A DNA stretch of 64,000 nucleotides, taken from the NCBI RefSeq assembly GCF_042685365.1, contig NZ_JBHUMY010000006.1:434001-498000 (forward strand), in the 5' to 3' direction. Under the pieces are notes generated by a model. That model was not told the origin of the DNA, searched no databases, and worked only from the letters and a program-made list of their open reading frames with translations. Shown here piece after piece: positions 16,243 through 26,203 of this stretch (position 1 is its first letter; every line of letters starts with the position of its first letter). Made by a program: the position numbers and the translations under genes. Origin of the DNA: Paenibacillus_AP thailandensis (lineage in GTDB: Bacteria > Bacillota > Bacilli > Paenibacillales > Paenibacillaceae).

Positions 16243-16255
16243 TGAAGCGCTTTCA
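16243..16255. promoter_or_regulatory. cre-like palindrome upstream of locus I importer
   Basis: TGAAGCGCTTTCA lies 43 bases before the permease gene. It looks like the CcpA site TGAAAGCGCTTTCA but is one base short, so CcpA or a LacI-family relative is possible rather than certain. Confidence 0.45.
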
Positions 16256-16297
16256 TTTCTTTATGCTTAAAACAAACCAACTGAAGGGGGAGATCGG

Positions 16298-17272
16298 ATG
16301 GATGCTATGACGAGCGATACGGCAAAAGAAACGAAGGCTAAGGCCGTAACGTCCGTAAAGCCGAAATGGAGCAGGCTCAGCCGGTACGCGCCGCTGTTCA
16401 TCATGGTTTTGCCGGGCGTCGTCTACTTGTTCATCAACAATTACTTGCCGATGTTCGGACTGGTGATTGCGTTCAAGGACATTAACTTTGCGAAAGGGAT
16501 ATTTGCCAGCGATTGGATCGGGCTCAAAAACTTCGAGTACTTGTTCAAAACGTCCGATGCATGGCTCATTACCCGGAACACGATTTTGTACAATGCGGCT
16601 TTTATCGTCATCAATTTGTTTATTGCCGTGGGCATTGCGATTCTTCTGAACGAAATTCGAAAAAAATGGCTGGCCCGCTTCTATCAAAGCGTCATTCTTA
16701 TTCCTTATCTGATCTCGATGGTGATCGTCGGTTACTTGGTGCTGGCGCTGCTGAGCGGCGAGAACGGCTTCGTCAACAAGCAAGTGCTTCCCGCTTTTGG
16801 GGCGGAGCCGGTTTCCTGGTACAGCGAACCGAAGTATTGGCCATACATTTTGACCATTGTTAACATTTGGAAAAATGCGGGTTATTTATGCGTCATTTAT
16901 TTGGCCGCGATTATCGGCATCGATCCCGAGTATTACGAGGCGGCAACGATAGACGGCGCGAGCAAATGGCAGCAGATCAAAAGCATTACCGTACCGCTGA
17001 TCGCGCCGGTCATTACAATCATGACGCTGCTGCAAATCGGACGCATCTTTTACTCCGATTTCGGCCTGTTCTATCAAGTTCCGCTCGATACGGGCGAGCT
17101 TCATTCCGTGACGAACGTCATCGACACGTATGTGTACAGAGCGTTATTGAACTTGGGCGACATCGGCATGTCGTCGGCAGCGGGATTATACCAATCCGTC
17201 GTAGGATTTGTTCTCGTCTTGATCTCGAACTACATCGTCAGCAGGCGCAACCGCGATCACGCGTTATTTTAA
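16298..17272 (+). CDS. Sugar ABC transporter permease, LplB-like
   Basis: 324 residues, six predicted membrane helices after a 30-residue basic tail. The cytoplasmic EAA loop that docks the ATPase reads YYEAATIDGASKWQQIKSITVPLIAP (near 215). Together with the next two genes it forms a CUT1-type importer for oligosaccharides; the ATPase is not encoded here, as usual in this genus where a shared MsmX/MsmK-type ATPase serves many importers. Confidence 0.92.
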   Translation: MDAMTSDTAKETKAKAVTSVKPKWSRLSRYAPLFIMVLPGVVYLFINNYLPMFGLVIAFKDINFAKGIFASDWIGLKNFEYLFKTSDAWLITRNTILYNAAFIVINLFIAVGIAILLNEIRKKWLARFYQSVILIPYLISMVIVGYLVLALLSGENGFVNKQVLPAFGAEPVSWYSEPKYWPYILTIVNIWKNAGYLCVIYLAAIIGIDPEYYEAATIDGASKWQQIKSITVPLIAPVITIMTLLQIGRIFYSDFGLFYQVPLDTGELHSVTNVIDTYVYRALLNLGDIGMSSAAGLYQSVVGFVLVLISNYIVSRRNRDHALF

Positions 17273-17290
17273 CGGAAGGAGGAAGCTCGA

Positions 17291-18187
17291 ATGAAGGCGA
17301 CTTGGAAACAGCAAACGTTCCAATGGAGCGTCCATGCTTTATTCATCGCGCTAGGCGCCATGTGTATTTTGCCTTTCGTGCTGCTGGTGACAACTTCGTT
17401 TACGGACGAAATGACGATTCTTCGGGACGGTTATTCGTTCCTGCCGGATCAGTTCAGTCTGGAAGCTTATCGTTTTCTATGGCAGGATGCCGAAAATATA
17501 TCGCGAGCTTACGGCATTACGATACTCGTGACCGTCGTCGGCACGTTCGTCGGGCTGTCGGTTTCGGCGCTGCTGTCGTACCCGATCTCGCGCAAGGACA
17601 TGCCTTTCCGCACGCAGCTTTCGTTCTACGTCTTTTTTACGATGCTGTTTAACGGCGGCTTGGTGCCGACTTACCTGATTTACACCCAAGTATTCGACCT
17701 GAAAAATACGCTGCTTGCGTTAATCGTTCCCGGTCTGCTGACGAACGGCTTTTACATTCTCATCATGCGGACGTTTTTCTCCAATTCGATACCGGTTCAG
17801 GTGATCGAGTCCGCCGCGATCGACGGAGCGGGAGAGTTTAAAATCTTTTTCCGGATCGTGCTGCCGCTTTCGCTTCCGATTTTGGCCACGGTCGGCCTTA
17901 TGCAGACGATCGGATATTGGAACGACTGGTTTAACGGCTTGATCTATATTACCGAAAGCCGCATGTTCAGCCTGCAAAATCTATTGAACCGCATTCTGTT
18001 GAACGCGCAATTTCTGCAGTCCAATTCCGACATGGCTTCCACGGAAATCGCGACGTCCGCCAGCATCCCGATGGAGTCGATACGGATGGCCATGGCCGTG
18101 ATCGGCGTCGTTCCTTTGCTTTGCGCATATCCGTTTTTTCAAAAATATTTTGTCAAAGGCCTCGTAATCGGAGCGGTTAAAGGGTAA
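17291..18187 (+). CDS. Sugar ABC transporter permease, YtcP/LplC-like
   Basis: 298 residues, six predicted helices; second membrane subunit, starting 18 bases after the first permease gene with GGAAGGAGG in the gap. EAA loop: VIESAAIDGAGEFKIFFRIVLPLSLP. The C-terminal KYFVKGLVIGAVKG is typical of the MalG/YtcP side. Confidence 0.92.
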   Translation: MKATWKQQTFQWSVHALFIALGAMCILPFVLLVTTSFTDEMTILRDGYSFLPDQFSLEAYRFLWQDAENISRAYGITILVTVVGTFVGLSVSALLSYPISRKDMPFRTQLSFYVFFTMLFNGGLVPTYLIYTQVFDLKNTLLALIVPGLLTNGFYILIMRTFFSNSIPVQVIESAAIDGAGEFKIFFRIVLPLSLPILATVGLMQTIGYWNDWFNGLIYITESRMFSLQNLLNRILLNAQFLQSNSDMASTEIATSASIPMESIRMAMAVIGVVPLLCAYPFFQKYFVKGLVIGAVKG

Positions 18188-18273
18188 CGGGCGTACCTGG
18201 CTTCGGCCGGTTCGTATACGCTTCAGAACATCCAAAAACAAGGACTCCAATAAAAAAGACAGGGGGAACAGGG

Positions 18274-19797
18274 ATGACGAGAAAATGGAAAAGGACGGCG
18301 GTTGCCGCCGCATGGATGGCTTGTTTGCTTCTTATAACGGCTTGTTCGGGCGGCAATAAAGGCGGGGGAGGTACGGCACCGTCGGAGAACGATTCCGCGG
18401 GAGAGCTGAAGCCTTACGAAATAACCGTCGCGTTCTGGAATATCGGCAACACGAAGGATATGGACGCCGTAGCGGCGGAAGTGAACAAGCTGACGAAGGC
18501 GAAAATTAACGCGACGGTCAAATTTTTGCCGATCGACATCGGGGCTTGGCAGCAGCAAATGAATCTGATGCTTGCCGGCAATGAGAAGCTGGACCTTCTC
18601 GTCACCGCTACGGGGATGAATTACGGCACGCAAGCCGCAAAAGGCCAGCTTCTCCCGCTCGACGACCTGCTCGAGAAATACGGCCAGGATATCAAGGCGG
18701 TCGTAGGCCCGGACATATTGAAGGCGACGACAACGAACGGCAGCATTTACGGGGTTCCGAGCGTCCGCGATTGGGCGGCCGATTACGGCGTGCTGATGCG
18801 TAAGGATATCGTCGACAAATACAACATCGATCTGAGCAAAGTGAAGACATACGCGGACATGGAGCCTATTCTGAAAATCATTAAAGAAAAAGAACCGCAA
18901 ATGGCCGGCATTTTGCCGGAAGGGACCAGCGGCACCATCATCTCCTCCATAACGCCGGGGCTTGTCGATCCGCTGAACGACGAGAACGGAGTGCTTCCGG
19001 ATTTCGATAATAACCTGAAGGTCGTCAACTGGTACGAATCCGCCGAATACGCGGAGCTGATCAACATGGTAAGAAGCTGGTATACGGCCGGATACATTCC
19101 GAAGGACATCTCGACGAACCAAATCTCATCGGAGCAGCTCGTCAAAGCGGGCAAGGCATTCTCCTTCGTCGTGCATATGAAGCCGGGTTACGAAAGCAAA
19201 GAATCGCTGTTGACGGGCACGCCGATGGTTGCGGTTCGGCTGCTGCCGCCGGTTGCGACGACGTCTTCGATTTCCAACGTTATGTTCAGCATCGCCAAAA
19301 ACTCGGACGATCCGGAAAGGGCGATGATGTTCCTGAACCTTCTATATTCCGACAAAGAACTTGTCAATCTGATCGACTTCGGCATCGAAGGCAAACATTA
19401 CGCCAAAAATCCGGACGGCACGATCAATTACCCGAGCGGCGTGGACGCATCGAACGCCACGTATGCGCCGGTGCACGGCTGGATGTGGGGCAACCAATTT
19501 CTGTCGCATGTGTGGGAAGGCGACGATCCGAATATATGGGAGCTTCAGAAGGAGTTTAACGATTCGGCCAAAAAATCGAAAGCGATGGGATTCAGCTTTA
19601 CGGTCGATCCGGTCAAAACGGAGGCGGCTGCCGTACAAAGCGTGAAAGATCAATATAAAGTCGGGCTGGAAACGGGAACGCTGGACCCCGCCAAATATTT
19701 GCCCGAATTTATCGATAAGCTGAAGGCGGCAGGCATTGACAAAATTATTGCCGAGAAGCAAAAGCAGCTCGACGAGTGGGCGGCAAACAATCAATAA
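18274..19797 (+). CDS. Extracellular sugar-binding lipoprotein (LipO/YtcQ-like)
   Basis: 507 residues, within the range for the large LipO-type binding proteins. Basic N-terminus, hydrophobic core and lipobox LLITAC with the lipidated cysteine at residue 24, then a Gly/Ser-rich spacer (GGNKGGGG). The mature part is a type-1 solute-binding fold (KINATVKFLPID, PLDDLLEKYG, YGVPSVRDW). It should capture the substrate of the two permeases encoded before it. Confidence 0.92.
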   Translation: MTRKWKRTAVAAAWMACLLLITACSGGNKGGGGTAPSENDSAGELKPYEITVAFWNIGNTKDMDAVAAEVNKLTKAKINATVKFLPIDIGAWQQQMNLMLAGNEKLDLLVTATGMNYGTQAAKGQLLPLDDLLEKYGQDIKAVVGPDILKATTTNGSIYGVPSVRDWAADYGVLMRKDIVDKYNIDLSKVKTYADMEPILKIIKEKEPQMAGILPEGTSGTIISSITPGLVDPLNDENGVLPDFDNNLKVVNWYESAEYAELINMVRSWYTAGYIPKDISTNQISSEQLVKAGKAFSFVVHMKPGYESKESLLTGTPMVAVRLLPPVATTSSISNVMFSIAKNSDDPERAMMFLNLLYSDKELVNLIDFGIEGKHYAKNPDGTINYPSGVDASNATYAPVHGWMWGNQFLSHVWEGDDPNIWELQKEFNDSAKKSKAMGFSFTVDPVKTEAAAVQSVKDQYKVGLETGTLDPAKYLPEFIDKLKAAGIDKIIAEKQKQLDEWAANNQ

Positions 19798-19829
19798 GTC
19801 CGATAAACGGGTAAAAGGAGCGGGTAAGG

Positions 19830-20699
19830 ATGAGCATTCAGGCAGGCATTAACGTATTCTCCGTACATGAACGGATCGGGGACGATTATTTCGGCGCCTT
19901 GGAGCAGTTGGCCGAAGCGGGGTACCGCAATCTGGAGTTGATCAGCTTTAATATGAAGAAGCGTTCCCGCTTGCGCGACGATTTCCCGTCCGAAGCGGTA
20001 AGCGGCAAGCTTAAGGAGCTTGGCCTGGCGGCCATCGCCGTTCATGAAGGACCGATGCCGGGGCAAGAGCTGCTCGAGCACGATTGGGATAACGTAATGG
20101 CCTATTACGGTACGCTAGGCACCGAGGCGATCGTTTTGCCTTCCGTATGGATTCAGGACCGCGAAAGTGCCCTTCGGCTGGCCGAGCAGCTCGGCGTGTT
20201 GGGCAAACGACTGAAAGACAACGGATTTGCCCTTTATCTTCATAATCATGCCCACGAGTTTAAATCGGACGGCGAAACGACGTTGTTCGACCTGCTCGCG
20301 GACAATACCGATCCGGAGCTGCTGAAGTTCGAGCTCGATATGGTATGGGCGATGCGTGCGGGCATCGATCCCGTTGCCGTTCTCGAACGGCTGGGCAGCC
20401 GCTGCGATATGGTTCACCAGAAGGATCTGAACAAGGAGCTCGCCGGTCCCGTCAACTTGTTTGAAGCGATCAAGCGTAACGGCGACGAGGCATTGCCTGT
20501 CTTCGAGGCATACCAGAAATATATCGGTCCGGCGGATTTCGTCGATTTAGGAACCGGAACGTTCGATTTTGCATCCGTCTATAAACGAATTAACGAAATG
20601 GGCAGCGTCAAATATGCGCTCGTCGAAAACGAAGGCCGCTCGTCCGACAAAATCGAAAGCGTCCGCAACGACTTGAAAGTGCTGCAAAGCTATTTATAA
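19830..20699 (+). CDS. Sugar phosphate isomerase/epimerase (AP endonuclease-2-like TIM barrel)
   Basis: 289 residues with AAAAGGAGCGGG before ATG. Xylose-isomerase-like TIM barrel: GYRNLELISFNMK, AIAVHEGPM, YLHNHAHEFK, LKFELDMVWAMRAG, MVHQKDLNKE, YALVENEG. The acidic and histidine metal ligands on successive strands (E/H-N-H/D/H/E) are present. Members isomerise or epimerise sugars or inositol derivatives. Neighbouring an importer and a Gfo/Idh dehydrogenase, it is likely part of a keto-sugar pathway. Confidence 0.9.
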   Translation: MSIQAGINVFSVHERIGDDYFGALEQLAEAGYRNLELISFNMKKRSRLRDDFPSEAVSGKLKELGLAAIAVHEGPMPGQELLEHDWDNVMAYYGTLGTEAIVLPSVWIQDRESALRLAEQLGVLGKRLKDNGFALYLHNHAHEFKSDGETTLFDLLADNTDPELLKFELDMVWAMRAGIDPVAVLERLGSRCDMVHQKDLNKELAGPVNLFEAIKRNGDEALPVFEAYQKYIGPADFVDLGTGTFDFASVYKRINEMGSVKYALVENEGRSSDKIESVRNDLKVLQSYL

Positions 20700-20749
20700 G
20701 CAAATGCAAAAACCGGATTTGATTAAACGTATAGGGGGGCGTCTTACGG

Positions 20750-21847
20750 ATGGCGGACAATAAACTGAAGGTGGGAATCATCGGCTGCGGGGGGATCGCG
20801 TTTCAGAAACATATGCCGTCGCTAGCGAAGCAGACGGATTTGGCGGAAATGACGGCGTTCTGCGATATCGTGCCGGAAAAAGCGGAAAAAGCGGCTCGCG
20901 AATTCGGGGGAGAGCAGGCAGCCGTGTATACCGACTACCGGGATCTGCTTAAGGACGAGACGATCGACGTCGTCCATATCCTGACCCCGAACCTGCAGCA
21001 TTCGTTCATTACGGTCGATGCGTTGGAGGCGGGCAAGCATGTCATGTGCGAGAAGCCGATGGCGATCAACTCGGCGGAGGCCCGCAAAATGCTGGAGGCG
21101 GCCAAGCGGACCGGCAAAAAGCTGACGATCGGCTACCAAAACCGGTTTAACGACGACTCCCAAACGCTTTATAAAGCTTGCCGCGAAGGAAGGCTCGGCG
21201 AAATTTACATGGCGAAGGCGCACGCCGTCCGGAGGCGGGCGGTGCCGACTTGGGGCGTGTTCGCCGACAAAGAGCAGCAGGGCGGCGGATGCTTGATCGA
21301 TATCGGCACGCACGCGCTCGACCTGACGTTATGGTTCATGGACAATTACAAGCCGGTTTCGGTTTCGGGATCGGTATTCCACAAGCTGAAGGATAAGCCG
21401 GAGGGCAATATGTTCGGCCCTTGGGACCCGCAAACGCTTCATGTGGAGGATTCCGCTTTCGCACTGGTCAAGATGGAGAATGGAGCGACCATTTTCCTGG
21501 AAAGCTCTTGGGCGCTGAATACGACCGACGTAAAAGAAGCGAAAGCTTCGCTGTTCGGGACGGAAGGAGGGGCGGAAATGAAGCAGACGGCGGATTTCAG
21601 GAGCGAAATCGTATTCAATCAGGTCCTATACGGCAAGCTTACCGAAATGAAGCCGACGGCCGGACCGCCAATCGCTTACTTCGGCCCGGACGGGGAAGAT
21701 CCGGGTTCCCGGGAAGCGCGGCAATGGCTCGAAAGCATCGTTCGCGATACGGAACCTCTTGTATCCCCGGAGCAAGCCTATGTGGTGACGCAAATCTTGG
21801 AGGCGATCTATCGATCGGCCGAGACGGGAAAAGAAGTATATTTGTAA
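20750..21847 (+). CDS. Gfo/Idh/MocA-family oxidoreductase
   Basis: 365 residues. N-terminal Rossmann domain with LKVGIIGCGGIAFQKHMPSL, the cofactor-site CEKPMA (near 100), and the catalytic-domain part GGGCLIDIGTHALDLTLWFM, which carries the Asp/His pair used in proton transfer. Family enzymes oxidise sugars or inositols with NAD(P). Together with the preceding epimerase-like gene it forms a typical pair for converting an imported sugar through a 3-keto intermediate; this pathway reading is inference. Confidence 0.92.
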   Translation: MADNKLKVGIIGCGGIAFQKHMPSLAKQTDLAEMTAFCDIVPEKAEKAAREFGGEQAAVYTDYRDLLKDETIDVVHILTPNLQHSFITVDALEAGKHVMCEKPMAINSAEARKMLEAAKRTGKKLTIGYQNRFNDDSQTLYKACREGRLGEIYMAKAHAVRRRAVPTWGVFADKEQQGGGCLIDIGTHALDLTLWFMDNYKPVSVSGSVFHKLKDKPEGNMFGPWDPQTLHVEDSAFALVKMENGATIFLESSWALNTTDVKEAKASLFGTEGGAEMKQTADFRSEIVFNQVLYGKLTEMKPTAGPPIAYFGPDGEDPGSREARQWLESIVRDTEPLVSPEQAYVVTQILEAIYRSAETGKEVYL

Positions 21848-21870
21848 GCATCCGGTAACTAACCGGAAAA

Positions 21871-21906
21871 AGGACCCGGACTGCCGTTGACGGCGGTTCC
21901 GGGTTC
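21871..21906. terminator. Terminator shared by Gfo/Idh and GH30 genes
   Basis: GACCCGGA-CTGCCG (21872-21885) pairs with CGGCGG-TTCCGGGTTC (about 21890-21906). On the minus strand it runs into CCTTTTTCC, so it best serves the GH30 gene; the plus side is followed by a weaker TTCTTC. Confidence 0.75.
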
Positions 21907-21919
21907 TTCGCCTCCTGCC

Positions 21920-23281
21920 TTAGCCGAGTGCCGGACTCGTTGATTGGAACACGATCGTGTTAAACGATTCCGGCTCCAGTTCGAAGCGGTACGTATTCCT
22001 TTCAAACGATAGATCTACCGTCCGTTCGTTCTTAAACGGGTTGTTCACGACAACCGCCGTCGATCCGTCCGTGTTGCGGAAGGCGACCGCCTTGCCGCTC
22101 CATGGCCCTCGCAGCCCGATTCTTTGCGCTCCGGGAACGACAAAATGGGCAAAATGCTTCATGACGTAATATTCCGGATTGCGCGTAACACGCCCGGACT
22201 GCGGGTCGACCGTCACCATGGAGTTCTGCTCCCATCCCCATGTGCTGCGGCCTCTCGGTTCCAGCACCATGTTCCAATAAATATAGGCGTTTACGCCGTT
22301 CGTGAAATAATGCTGATACAAATTAAACACGTATTTCGCATAATCCCACGAATTGTTCCCGTCCCCGCATTCGTTCTCCGTCTGCATGTAGCGGAGCTCC
22401 GGATAGCTGGCCGCCGTCCGCTGAATCGCATATTTGCCCGCCCATTGGTAGCCGACTCCTTTGATGTATTTATACGCCTTGGGGTCGCTGAGCACAACGG
22501 CGGCATACTCGTCGAAATCGGACGATTTTTTCTTGCTCAGCTCTTCCCACGGTTCGGGAGCGTTAATCGTTCCAAGCCATATTTCCGTTTCCAGGCCATG
22601 CTTTTCGAAGGCGGGCCCCAGATAGTCCGCAATAAATTCGCGCAGCTGCTCGCCGGTCCATACGCAAGAAGGGAACTTCTGGTCGGCGACGACTTCATTT
22701 TGAACGTGGACTTGATGGATCGTGATGCCGACATCGCGGTACGACTCCACGAATTTGACGAAATAAAGGGCGTACGCTTCCAAGATGTCCTTCTCCCAGC
22801 GAAGCGTTCCGTAGTTGTAGGCTTTAGGCGTTTTCATCCAGGTGGGAGGGCTCCAAGGCGATGCAAAAAGCTTCAAATCCGGATTGTACGTCAGCGCTTC
22901 TCGGATATAAGGAGTCAAATATTTGAAATCGCGCTCGATCGAAAAATGCTTCATGCCGAAGTCGCCGTCCGTCTCGTTGTGGCTGTACCATTCCAAGGCA
23001 TAATCGCTGGCGCCGATCGGAAGGCGGCAGATCGACAACTTATGCTCGCCGTCCGGATGGAATAAGGAATGAAACAAGCTTCCGCGTTGTTCGTCGCTCA
23101 GACGACTAAGCGCGACGTACCCCAGTTCGTTAAAGCAGCCGCCGAATCCTTCTACGATTTGGAACCGCTCTCCGGTAACGATTAAATTCGCGTTCGCGGT
23201 GTCCGCAGCTGCGGACACCGTTTGTTCGTTCCATGCTTTCTCCTTCGTGGTCGAAATCCATTGAATGGATGATTTCTTCAT
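21920..23281 (-). CDS. Glycoside hydrolase family 30 (glucosylceramidase-like)
   Basis: 453 residues, no signal peptide, hence probably cytosolic and acting on imported oligosaccharide. The clan A barrel carries GFGGCFNE at the start, acid/base Glu196 in HVQNEV and nucleophile Glu302 in MQTENECGDG; the C-terminal beta domain includes VVNNPFKNERTVDL. GH30 enzymes cleave beta-1,6-glucans, glucosylceramides, beta-xylosides or xylan; the subfamily cannot be fixed by eye, but the TE-x-C environment recalls glucocerebrosidase-type members. Convergent with locus I and divergent from an AraC regulator. Confidence 0.9.
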   Translation of the reverse strand: MKKSSIQWISTTKEKAWNEQTVSAAADTANANLIVTGERFQIVEGFGGCFNELGYVALSRLSDEQRGSLFHSLFHPDGEHKLSICRLPIGASDYALEWYSHNETDGDFGMKHFSIERDFKYLTPYIREALTYNPDLKLFASPWSPPTWMKTPKAYNYGTLRWEKDILEAYALYFVKFVESYRDVGITIHQVHVQNEVVADQKFPSCVWTGEQLREFIADYLGPAFEKHGLETEIWLGTINAPEPWEELSKKKSSDFDEYAAVVLSDPKAYKYIKGVGYQWAGKYAIQRTAASYPELRYMQTENECGDGNNSWDYAKYVFNLYQHYFTNGVNAYIYWNMVLEPRGRSTWGWEQNSMVTVDPQSGRVTRNPEYYVMKHFAHFVVPGAQRIGLRGPWSGKAVAFRNTDGSTAVVVNNPFKNERTVDLSFERNTYRFELEPESFNTIVFQSTSPALG

Positions 23282-23400
23282 CGACTTTCCCTCCTGCTTG
23301 AATTAGATGCGATTACTAAGGTACATTCATTATGGCAAACCCTCGTACAATTGGGATTGGTCCAACTCAAGTAAAATTTGCCCTAATCCAAGGTGGTGCA

Positions 23401-24330
23401 ATGATGAACATCCCGGAAGCATACCGTTCCTATTTGTTTCCCGATTCCAGATGGCTTCCCGCGATCGATTGGAACGTCAAATTGTACGGTGCCCATATGC
23501 AGCGCGTTAGCAAGGGCTGGACCGTGCCGCAGGAATCCCATCATGCCTTCGAGCTGATCCTTATTCTTAAAGGCACGCAGACGACGGAGATGGAGAATGT
23601 CGGCTACGAGTTGAAAGCCGGCGATATTTTGCTGATTCCTCCCGGCTTCAAGCATGTCAACCGATCCGCTCGCGAAGAAGGGCTGACCTATTTTGTTGCC
23701 CATTTCAATGTGGACAATGCTCTGTTCCGCCAGGAGATGACCCGGCATTCGCAGTTTTATTTCCCTTCGGGTGACGAAACGAATGTCCGGCTGAAAGCGG
23801 CGATGATGAAATGGATCGAGCTGCTGCAGGAGAGGGGCTGCGACTATACGTCGGCGGATCTGTTCCGCATACAGGCCGGTTTGTTTGAAATTTTCGGCAT
23901 TTTGGCCGAGCAGGCATCAGCCGGCATCGAACATTCCGTCTCTCCCGCCGCGGGCCAATACGCAAGGCTAATCGCCGAAGCCATTAAAGCGAAGTTCGAA
24001 CCCGGAAAATTGGCGAAATACGGAGAAAACGAACGGGATGTCCGGATCGAAGCCATTGCCGTTTCTCTAAATATAAGCCCCGGTTACGCCCTCGAGGTGT
24101 TTCAGAAAGTGTACGGCATGTCGCCGCGCAAATATTTGTCGGAGCTGAAGCTCCATGAAGCCAAGCAGCTCATCCTTCAGCCGGATCTCGCGCTAAGCGC
24201 TGTCGCGTCCTTACTGGGGTATTCCAGCATAGCCCATTTCAGCAGGCAATTTAAGCGCTGGACAGGCATGAGTCCCCGCAAATTTCGACAATCGACGCTT
24301 GAATCGGAGCCGCATCATACGTTAAGATGA
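23401..24330 (+). CDS. AraC-family regulator with cupin sensing domain
   Basis: 309 residues from ATG 23401 behind AAGGTGG; the frame is open 23 codons upstream without a ribosome site. N-terminal cupin (about 25-120): HHAFELILILKGTQTTEMENVGYELKAGDILLIPPGFKHV. C-terminal double HTH: VRIEAIAVSLNISPGYALEVFQKVYGMSPRKYLSELKL and LSAVASLLGYSSIAHFSRQFKRWTGMSPRKFR. Divergent from the GH30 gene, so it is the natural candidate to control it in response to a bound sugar. Confidence 0.9.
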   Translation: MMNIPEAYRSYLFPDSRWLPAIDWNVKLYGAHMQRVSKGWTVPQESHHAFELILILKGTQTTEMENVGYELKAGDILLIPPGFKHVNRSAREEGLTYFVAHFNVDNALFRQEMTRHSQFYFPSGDETNVRLKAAMMKWIELLQERGCDYTSADLFRIQAGLFEIFGILAEQASAGIEHSVSPAAGQYARLIAEAIKAKFEPGKLAKYGENERDVRIEAIAVSLNISPGYALEVFQKVYGMSPRKYLSELKLHEAKQLILQPDLALSAVASLLGYSSIAHFSRQFKRWTGMSPRKFRQSTLESEPHHTLR

Positions 24331-24353
24331 CCTAAAGATTGGCCTACAAGCAG

Positions 24354-24386
24354 AACGCCTACGCGGCAGCGGGGCGTTTGTTTTTT
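24354..24386 (+). terminator. Terminator between AraC gene and locus II kinase
   Basis: AACGCC (24354-24359) pairs with GGCGTT (24373-24378), followed by TGTTTTTT. The kinase start codon lies only 24 bases further on. Confidence 0.6.
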
Positions 24387-24409
24387 CAATGGCGGAGAGG
24401 AGCAGCGCA

Positions 24410-26203
24410 ATGTGGGGAAAGATGGGGAAGATAGGGAAGCTTGTGACGGAGCCGTTGCGGCGAAGCATTCGCAACCGGCTTATACTGACGATGATTTTGA
24501 TATCCGTTCTGCCGACGCTCGCCGTAACGCTTCTTGCCGCGGAAAATAACAGGAAGACGATGGAAGCGGAAGTCGTCGAAACGAACCTGTCCAATATGAA
24601 GTGGACCGGCGTTTATTTGAGCGATCAATTCGCGCAGCTAAATAATCTGATTTATACGATGCTCATTAGCCCAAGTATGAGCGCCTATGTGCTGCCCGCG
24701 GAAGACGGTCAAGAGGAATTGGACTTTTCCGCCCAGCGGACAATTTTGGATACGCTTACAAGCCTCTTTTACTCGGCAGGCAACCATGTCGTCGGCGTGG
24801 AGTTGTATTTGAAGGAGAGAAAAACGCTGTTAACGATCAATGCGCATCAAAGCGACATCGATACGGTTCCGTTGCCTCCCCCGACTTATGCGGAGCTGTT
24901 CGGGCAGCGGAAAGATGTCGTTATTCATTCGTCGCCAGACGATCCAAGCCGGTTTCAGCTTACAAGAAGCATAAACCGGTTTGAAAACCGGGAAAAAATC
25001 GGAGGCATCACACTGGAGGTCCAATGGAACGTCTTCGACCAGACGCTTGAGCTGCTTGGGCGGGGAGAAGAGCAAGCCGTTTTTATCGCCGATGCGGACG
25101 GCCGCATCTATTACAATCCTTACGAGATCCAAGTCTCCGAATCCGCCAAAAACATAATAAGGCAAAGCGGTTCCGGTCCGGCTTACGCCCGCTCTGCAGA
25201 CGAAATCGTGTTTACGAATACGATCGACCCGTCGGGGCTTAAGCTGGTCAAGGTCATTCCGAACCGTCTAGTATATCAAAGCGCGATGGAGACGGCCAGA
25301 TACGGCTTTATCGTCGGCATCGTGTCGGCCGCCGTTTCACTTTTCATAGCCGTATTCATCGCATGGAGAACGGCCAATCCGATCGTCCGGCTGGCGAGAT
25401 CGTTGAAAGGGCTGCATTTGATCCAGGAGGCGGAGCGCGTGCCGGTTCGGAGGTATGACGAGATCGGGTTGCTGGAAAATCGGCTGCAGCAAATGGCCAT
25501 GCGGATCAGGGAACATATCAGGGTCGAATACAGCATGAGCCTCGAAAGAAAGACGGCGGAGCTTAAGGCGCTGCAAGCCCGAATAAATCCGCATTTTCTG
25601 CAAAATACGCTGCAGTTGATCGGAAGCATGCTGTTTTCCAAGCAGCCGTCCGAAAGCTACGAAGTCATTCGATCGTTAAGCGACATGTTTCGTTATATCA
25701 TTCGCGAGCCGGAGGATTTAGCCGATTTTATGTCCGAAATCAATCATTTGAACCATTACATGCTTATTCAGGAAAAACGTTACGGCACAAGGCTCCGGTT
25801 TACGTTATCGGTAGACGAGGCTTTGCGGGACTGCCGGATTCCGAAGCTTACGCTCCAGCCCATTGTCGAAAATGCGTTCTTTCATGGGCTGGAGCCGAAG
25901 CAGGGCGAATGGAACCTTGCGGTTTCCGCCTTCGCTCGGGAAGGAAAGGCCGTAATCCGAATACAAGACAACGGAGTCGGCATTCGACCGGAACGGCTGA
26001 CGGAGCTGCAAAAACAACTGAAAGGCTACAAGGGAGAAATATGGACGCATGGGGAGCGGATCGGCCTGAACAATGTGGCGTCCCGAATCGGTATGCATTT
26101 CGGCGACGAATACGGCGTGGAGATCGAAAGCGTGACAGGGGAAGGAACGATCGTGACCGTCAGCATCCCTTTACGAACAGGAGGCCATAACGATGCCCTA
26201 TAA
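24410..26203 (+). CDS. Sensor histidine kinase of YesM type (locus II)
   Basis: 597 residues from ATG 24410, eight bases behind GGAGAGGAG. Helix near 20-40, extracellular dCache-like domain to about 290, second helix, HAMP (RTANPIVRLARSLKGLHLIQEAERVPVRRYDEIGLLENRL), phosphoacceptor in LQARINPHFLQNTLQLIGSML, HATPase_c with IVENAFFHGLEP and DNGVGIRP. It overlaps the response-regulator gene by 11 bases and should sense an extracellular sugar for locus II. Confidence 0.92.
   Translation: MWGKMGKIGKLVTEPLRRSIRNRLILTMILISVLPTLAVTLLAAENNRKTMEAEVVETNLSNMKWTGVYLSDQFAQLNNLIYTMLISPSMSAYVLPAEDGQEELDFSAQRTILDTLTSLFYSAGNHVVGVELYLKERKTLLTINAHQSDIDTVPLPPPTYAELFGQRKDVVIHSSPDDPSRFQLTRSINRFENREKIGGITLEVQWNVFDQTLELLGRGEEQAVFIADADGRIYYNPYEIQVSESAKNIIRQSGSGPAYARSADEIVFTNTIDPSGLKLVKVIPNRLVYQSAMETARYGFIVGIVSAAVSLFIAVFIAWRTANPIVRLARSLKGLHLIQEAERVPVRRYDEIGLLENRLQQMAMRIREHIRVEYSMSLERKTAELKALQARINPHFLQNTLQLIGSMLFSKQPSESYEVIRSLSDMFRYIIREPEDLADFMSEINHLNHYMLIQEKRYGTRLRFTLSVDEALRDCRIPKLTLQPIVENAFFHGLEPKQGEWNLAVSAFAREGKAVIRIQDNGVGIRPERLTELQKQLKGYKGEIWTHGERIGLNNVASRIGMHFGDEYGVEIESVTGEGTIVTVSIPLRTGGHNDAL

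Noticed and set aside
16243..16255. Full CcpA cre site
   Set aside because: TGAAGCGCTTTCA is one base shorter than the consensus, so it is listed only as cre-like.
22124..23065. 313-codon plus-strand open frame opposite the GH30 gene
   Set aside because: Antisense shadow; the GH30 catalytic residues are on the minus strand.
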